Below are positions 30,771 through 32,244 of a stretch of DNA of 32,244 nucleotides, piece after piece. Made by a program: the position numbers and the translations under genes. Where the stretch lies: positions 1 through 32,244 of the forward strand of contig NZ_JAODNM010000063.1 of the NCBI RefSeq assembly GCF_025464955.1. The letters are read 5' to 3'. Source of the DNA: Amycolatopsis sp. (GTDB taxonomy: Bacteria; Actinomycetota; Actinomycetes; Mycobacteriales; Pseudonocardiaceae). The notes beneath the pieces were generated by a model. That model was not told the DNA's origin, did not search any database, and saw only the letters and a program-made list of their open reading frames with translations. Positions within the stretch are counted from its first letter, which is position 1. The number at the start of each line of letters is the position of its first letter.

Positions 30771-31325
30771 ATGGCCTCACCGAAACTTTCCCACCTTGTT
30801 GTGAACACCAGCAACTACGAAGTGATGAAGCAGTGGTATATCGATGTGCTCGAGGCCGAGATCGGTGTTGAGACGTCGGATCACAGCGCGGTTTTCCTGC
30901 GGATCGACGAGAGTCACCATCGGTTCGGTATGTTCAATGTCGCGAAGACCGATGAGTCCGCGTCGATGGCGTTGCCGGGGTCCGATACCGGCTCTGTTGC
31001 CCGGCTGAACCATTTCGCGTTCGAGTACCCGACGCTGGAAGCGCTGTGCGGGGCGTACGTGCGGCTCGCCGCCTTGTCGACGACGCCGACGATTTGCCTC
31101 AACCACGGCGCGACGATGTCGATGTACTACGAGGACCCGGACAAGAACTCCGTCGAGCTGTACCTCGACAGTGGGTACACCGAGGAGGACCTGGCCGCGT
31201 TTTACGCGGGCGGCGACAGCTATGTCCTCGGCGCCACCCCGTTCGACCCCGCCGCATTGCTGAAGGGGCTCGGCGAGGGAAAGTCCGTCGCGGAGCTGAT
31301 CGCCTGGTCTCCGCCGGACAAGTAA
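30771..31325 (+). CDS. One-domain extradiol dioxygenase (VOC family), intact copy
   Basis: A 184-residue vicinal-oxygen-chelate protein resembling the one-domain type I extradiol dioxygenases such as BphC2/BphC3 of Rhodococcus globerulus P6. The probable Fe(II) ligands are His8 (LSHLVVNT), His81 (LNHFAFEY) and Glu129 (SVELYLD); MSMYYEDPD precedes the glutamate as usual. A 45-residue C-terminal tail (EEDLAAFYAGGDSY and after) is shared with the pseudogene copy at 6681-7165. It would cleave a catechol made by one of the FAD monooxygenases, and the FAH-family enzyme 43 bp downstream would process the product. The ATG at 30771 follows AAGAGGAAAG. Expression is from composite promoter E. Confidence 0.88.
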   Translation: MASPKLSHLVVNTSNYEVMKQWYIDVLEAEIGVETSDHSAVFLRIDESHHRFGMFNVAKTDESASMALPGSDTGSVARLNHFAFEYPTLEALCGAYVRLAALSTTPTICLNHGATMSMYYEDPDKNSVELYLDSGYTEEDLAAFYAGGDSYVLGATPFDPAALLKGLGEGKSVAELIAWSPPDK

Positions 31326-31368
31326 CCGGCCGTCTCCGTCAGTTTGTCATTCGAAAGGATGTAGGAAG

Positions 31369-32244
31369 ATGCGGCTCGTCAGTTTTGGTCCCCGTGGCAG
31401 TGAACTTCCCGGCGCGCTCATCGGCGACTCCGTACTGCCGTTGGGACGAGTCCTCGCCGATATCGGACTCGAGAGGGCGGGGTCTCTCCGCAGTGCGCTG
31501 CCGTTCCTCGCTCTGCTCGGCGAGGGGGTCGACGCGGCACTGAAACGGGGCGACGAGCTGATCCCGGTCGCTCGAACCCGTCTTGGCCCGCCGATCGTGG
31601 ATCCGCCGAACATCTTCTGCTGCGGTGCGAACTACTTCGGTCACCTGATAGAGCAAGGTATCGACCCGGCGAAGATGCCCACCATGCCGGTCATCTTCCT
31701 CAAGCCCGCTTCGACGCTGTCGGGCCCGGCCGATTCGATCGTGCGTCCGGTCGAGTGCGCGCAGTTCGACTACGAGGCGGAGCTCGCGGTCGTGATCGGC
31801 AAGGGCGGCCGGAGGATCTCCGCGGACCGCGCCGCGGAGCACATCGCGGGCTACATGATTTCGAATGACGTCAGCGCCCGCGATCTCGGCGAAGGCGAGA
31901 GCAAGAAGCTGAATGCGGCCCCGCTGTTTCAAGTAATGCGGATGAAAGGGTGGGACACGTTTCTCCCGACCGGGCCGTGGCTGGTCACCACCGACGAGGC
32001 AGGTGGTTACGAGGACATTCGCATCCAGACGTGGGTCAACGACGAACCCCGGCAGGACACGTATGCGAAGGAGATGGCGAACAGCCCTTACCAGCTCGTC
32101 GAGTGGGTGAGCGCCACCACCACCCTTCGGCCGGGTGACATCATCACGACCGGTACGCCGGCGGGTCCGGCGGTGGGGATGGCGTCCCCGAAGTGGCTCA
32201 TCCCCGGCGACGCCGTCCGGATCGAGATGACCGGGCTCGGGTGC
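31369..32244 (+). CDS. FAH-family hydrolase/isomerase (copy 2, cut by window end)
   Basis: The first 292 residues of a fumarylacetoacetate hydrolase family protein; by comparison with copy 1 (301 residues) only about ten residues are missing. It shares MRLVSFGPRGSELPG and the metal motif CAQFDYEAELA(I/V)VIGKGG with copy 1, with Glu136 and Glu138 and Asp167 (SNDVSARD) at identical positions. Most residues are identical, with scattered conservative changes. AGGAAG lies just before the ATG, and TTCGAAAGGATG (31350-31361) is conserved with the same gap in copy 1. It probably acts on the product of the VOC dioxygenase upstream. Whether a HIT-like and a TetR gene follow, as in copy 1, is outside the window. 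Confidence 0.9.
   Translation, partial: MRLVSFGPRGSELPGALIGDSVLPLGRVLADIGLERAGSLRSALPFLALLGEGVDAALKRGDELIPVARTRLGPPIVDPPNIFCCGANYFGHLIEQGIDPAKMPTMPVIFLKPASTLSGPADSIVRPVECAQFDYEAELAVVIGKGGRRISADRAAEHIAGYMISNDVSARDLGEGESKKLNAAPLFQVMRMKGWDTFLPTGPWLVTTDEAGGYEDIRIQTWVNDEPRQDTYAKEMANSPYQLVEWVSATTTLRPGDIITTGTPAGPAVGMASPKWLIPGDAVRIEMTGLGC

Noticed and set aside
1..32244. Insertion sequences, att sites, tRNA genes or CRISPR arrays
   Set aside because: No transposase or integrase domain, no tRNA-like cloverleaf and no regularly spaced repeat array was seen on either strand; the five AAGGAC palindromes are dispersed promoter elements, not an array.

Overview
The window is high-GC DNA with GTG/TTG start codons, ATGA gene overlaps, regulator genes that look leaderless, and many TetR/GntR/MarR regulators. 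This points to an actinomycete, probably a soil member related to Pseudonocardia, Amycolatopsis or Rhodococcus. The assignment rests on gene style, not on a marker gene. Nearly every enzyme belongs to a family used in aromatic, alicyclic or heteroaromatic catabolism. No rRNA, tRNA, transposase or CRISPR array is visible.

Layout. (1) 1-3158: the end of a cupin-type regulator, then a UbiX-UbiD decarboxylase pair (minus) divergent from its own TetR gene across two tandem palindromic operators. (2) 3171-4664: a second TetR, an AT-richer intergenic region with palindromes, a SnoaL/NTF2-like gene and the broken C-terminal end of an SDR gene. (3) 4671-7301 (minus): an operon of a frameshifted one-domain extradiol dioxygenase (VOC), an FAH-family hydrolase, a HIT-like protein and a TetR. 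(4) 7372-12832: an ACMSD-type amidohydrolase (plus), then a minus operon of FAD monooxygenase, carboxylesterase and a deleted YtcJ-type amidohydrolase pseudogene. (5) 12852-23621: a ten-gene plus-strand operon encoding an HpaB/HpaC-type two-component monooxygenase, a C-C hydrolase, a KstD-like flavoprotein, an SDR, a cupin, an MhpB-type extradiol dioxygenase and a three-subunit molybdenum hydroxylase. (6) 23626-24961: a GntR/FCD and a MarR regulator (minus). (7) 25036-29231: an alpha/beta hydrolase, a second FAD monooxygenase, a crotonase-like protein and an NAD(P)-binding oxidoreductase. (8) 29241-32244: a terminator, a lipocalin-like gene and an azoreductase-like gene (minus), then an intact VOC-FAH pair (plus) that is an inverted paralogue of region 3. 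The last gene is cut by the window edge.

The genes together read as a catabolic island. Oxygenases and a KstD-like dehydrogenase would convert a substrate to a catechol, extradiol dioxygenases would open it, and hydrolases (alpha/beta and FAH type) would cut the ring-opened products. The substrate cannot be read from the sequence.

The most striking non-coding signal is a composite element found five times: a palindrome AAGGAC-N6-GTCCTT whose last two bases form the start of a -35 box (TTGAC), followed in every case by exactly 17 bp and a TAnnnT -10 box. Four copies drive catabolic operons scattered over 23 kb. The fifth lies between the GntR and MarR genes and points antisense into marR. This looks like a local regulon under one dedicated regulator.
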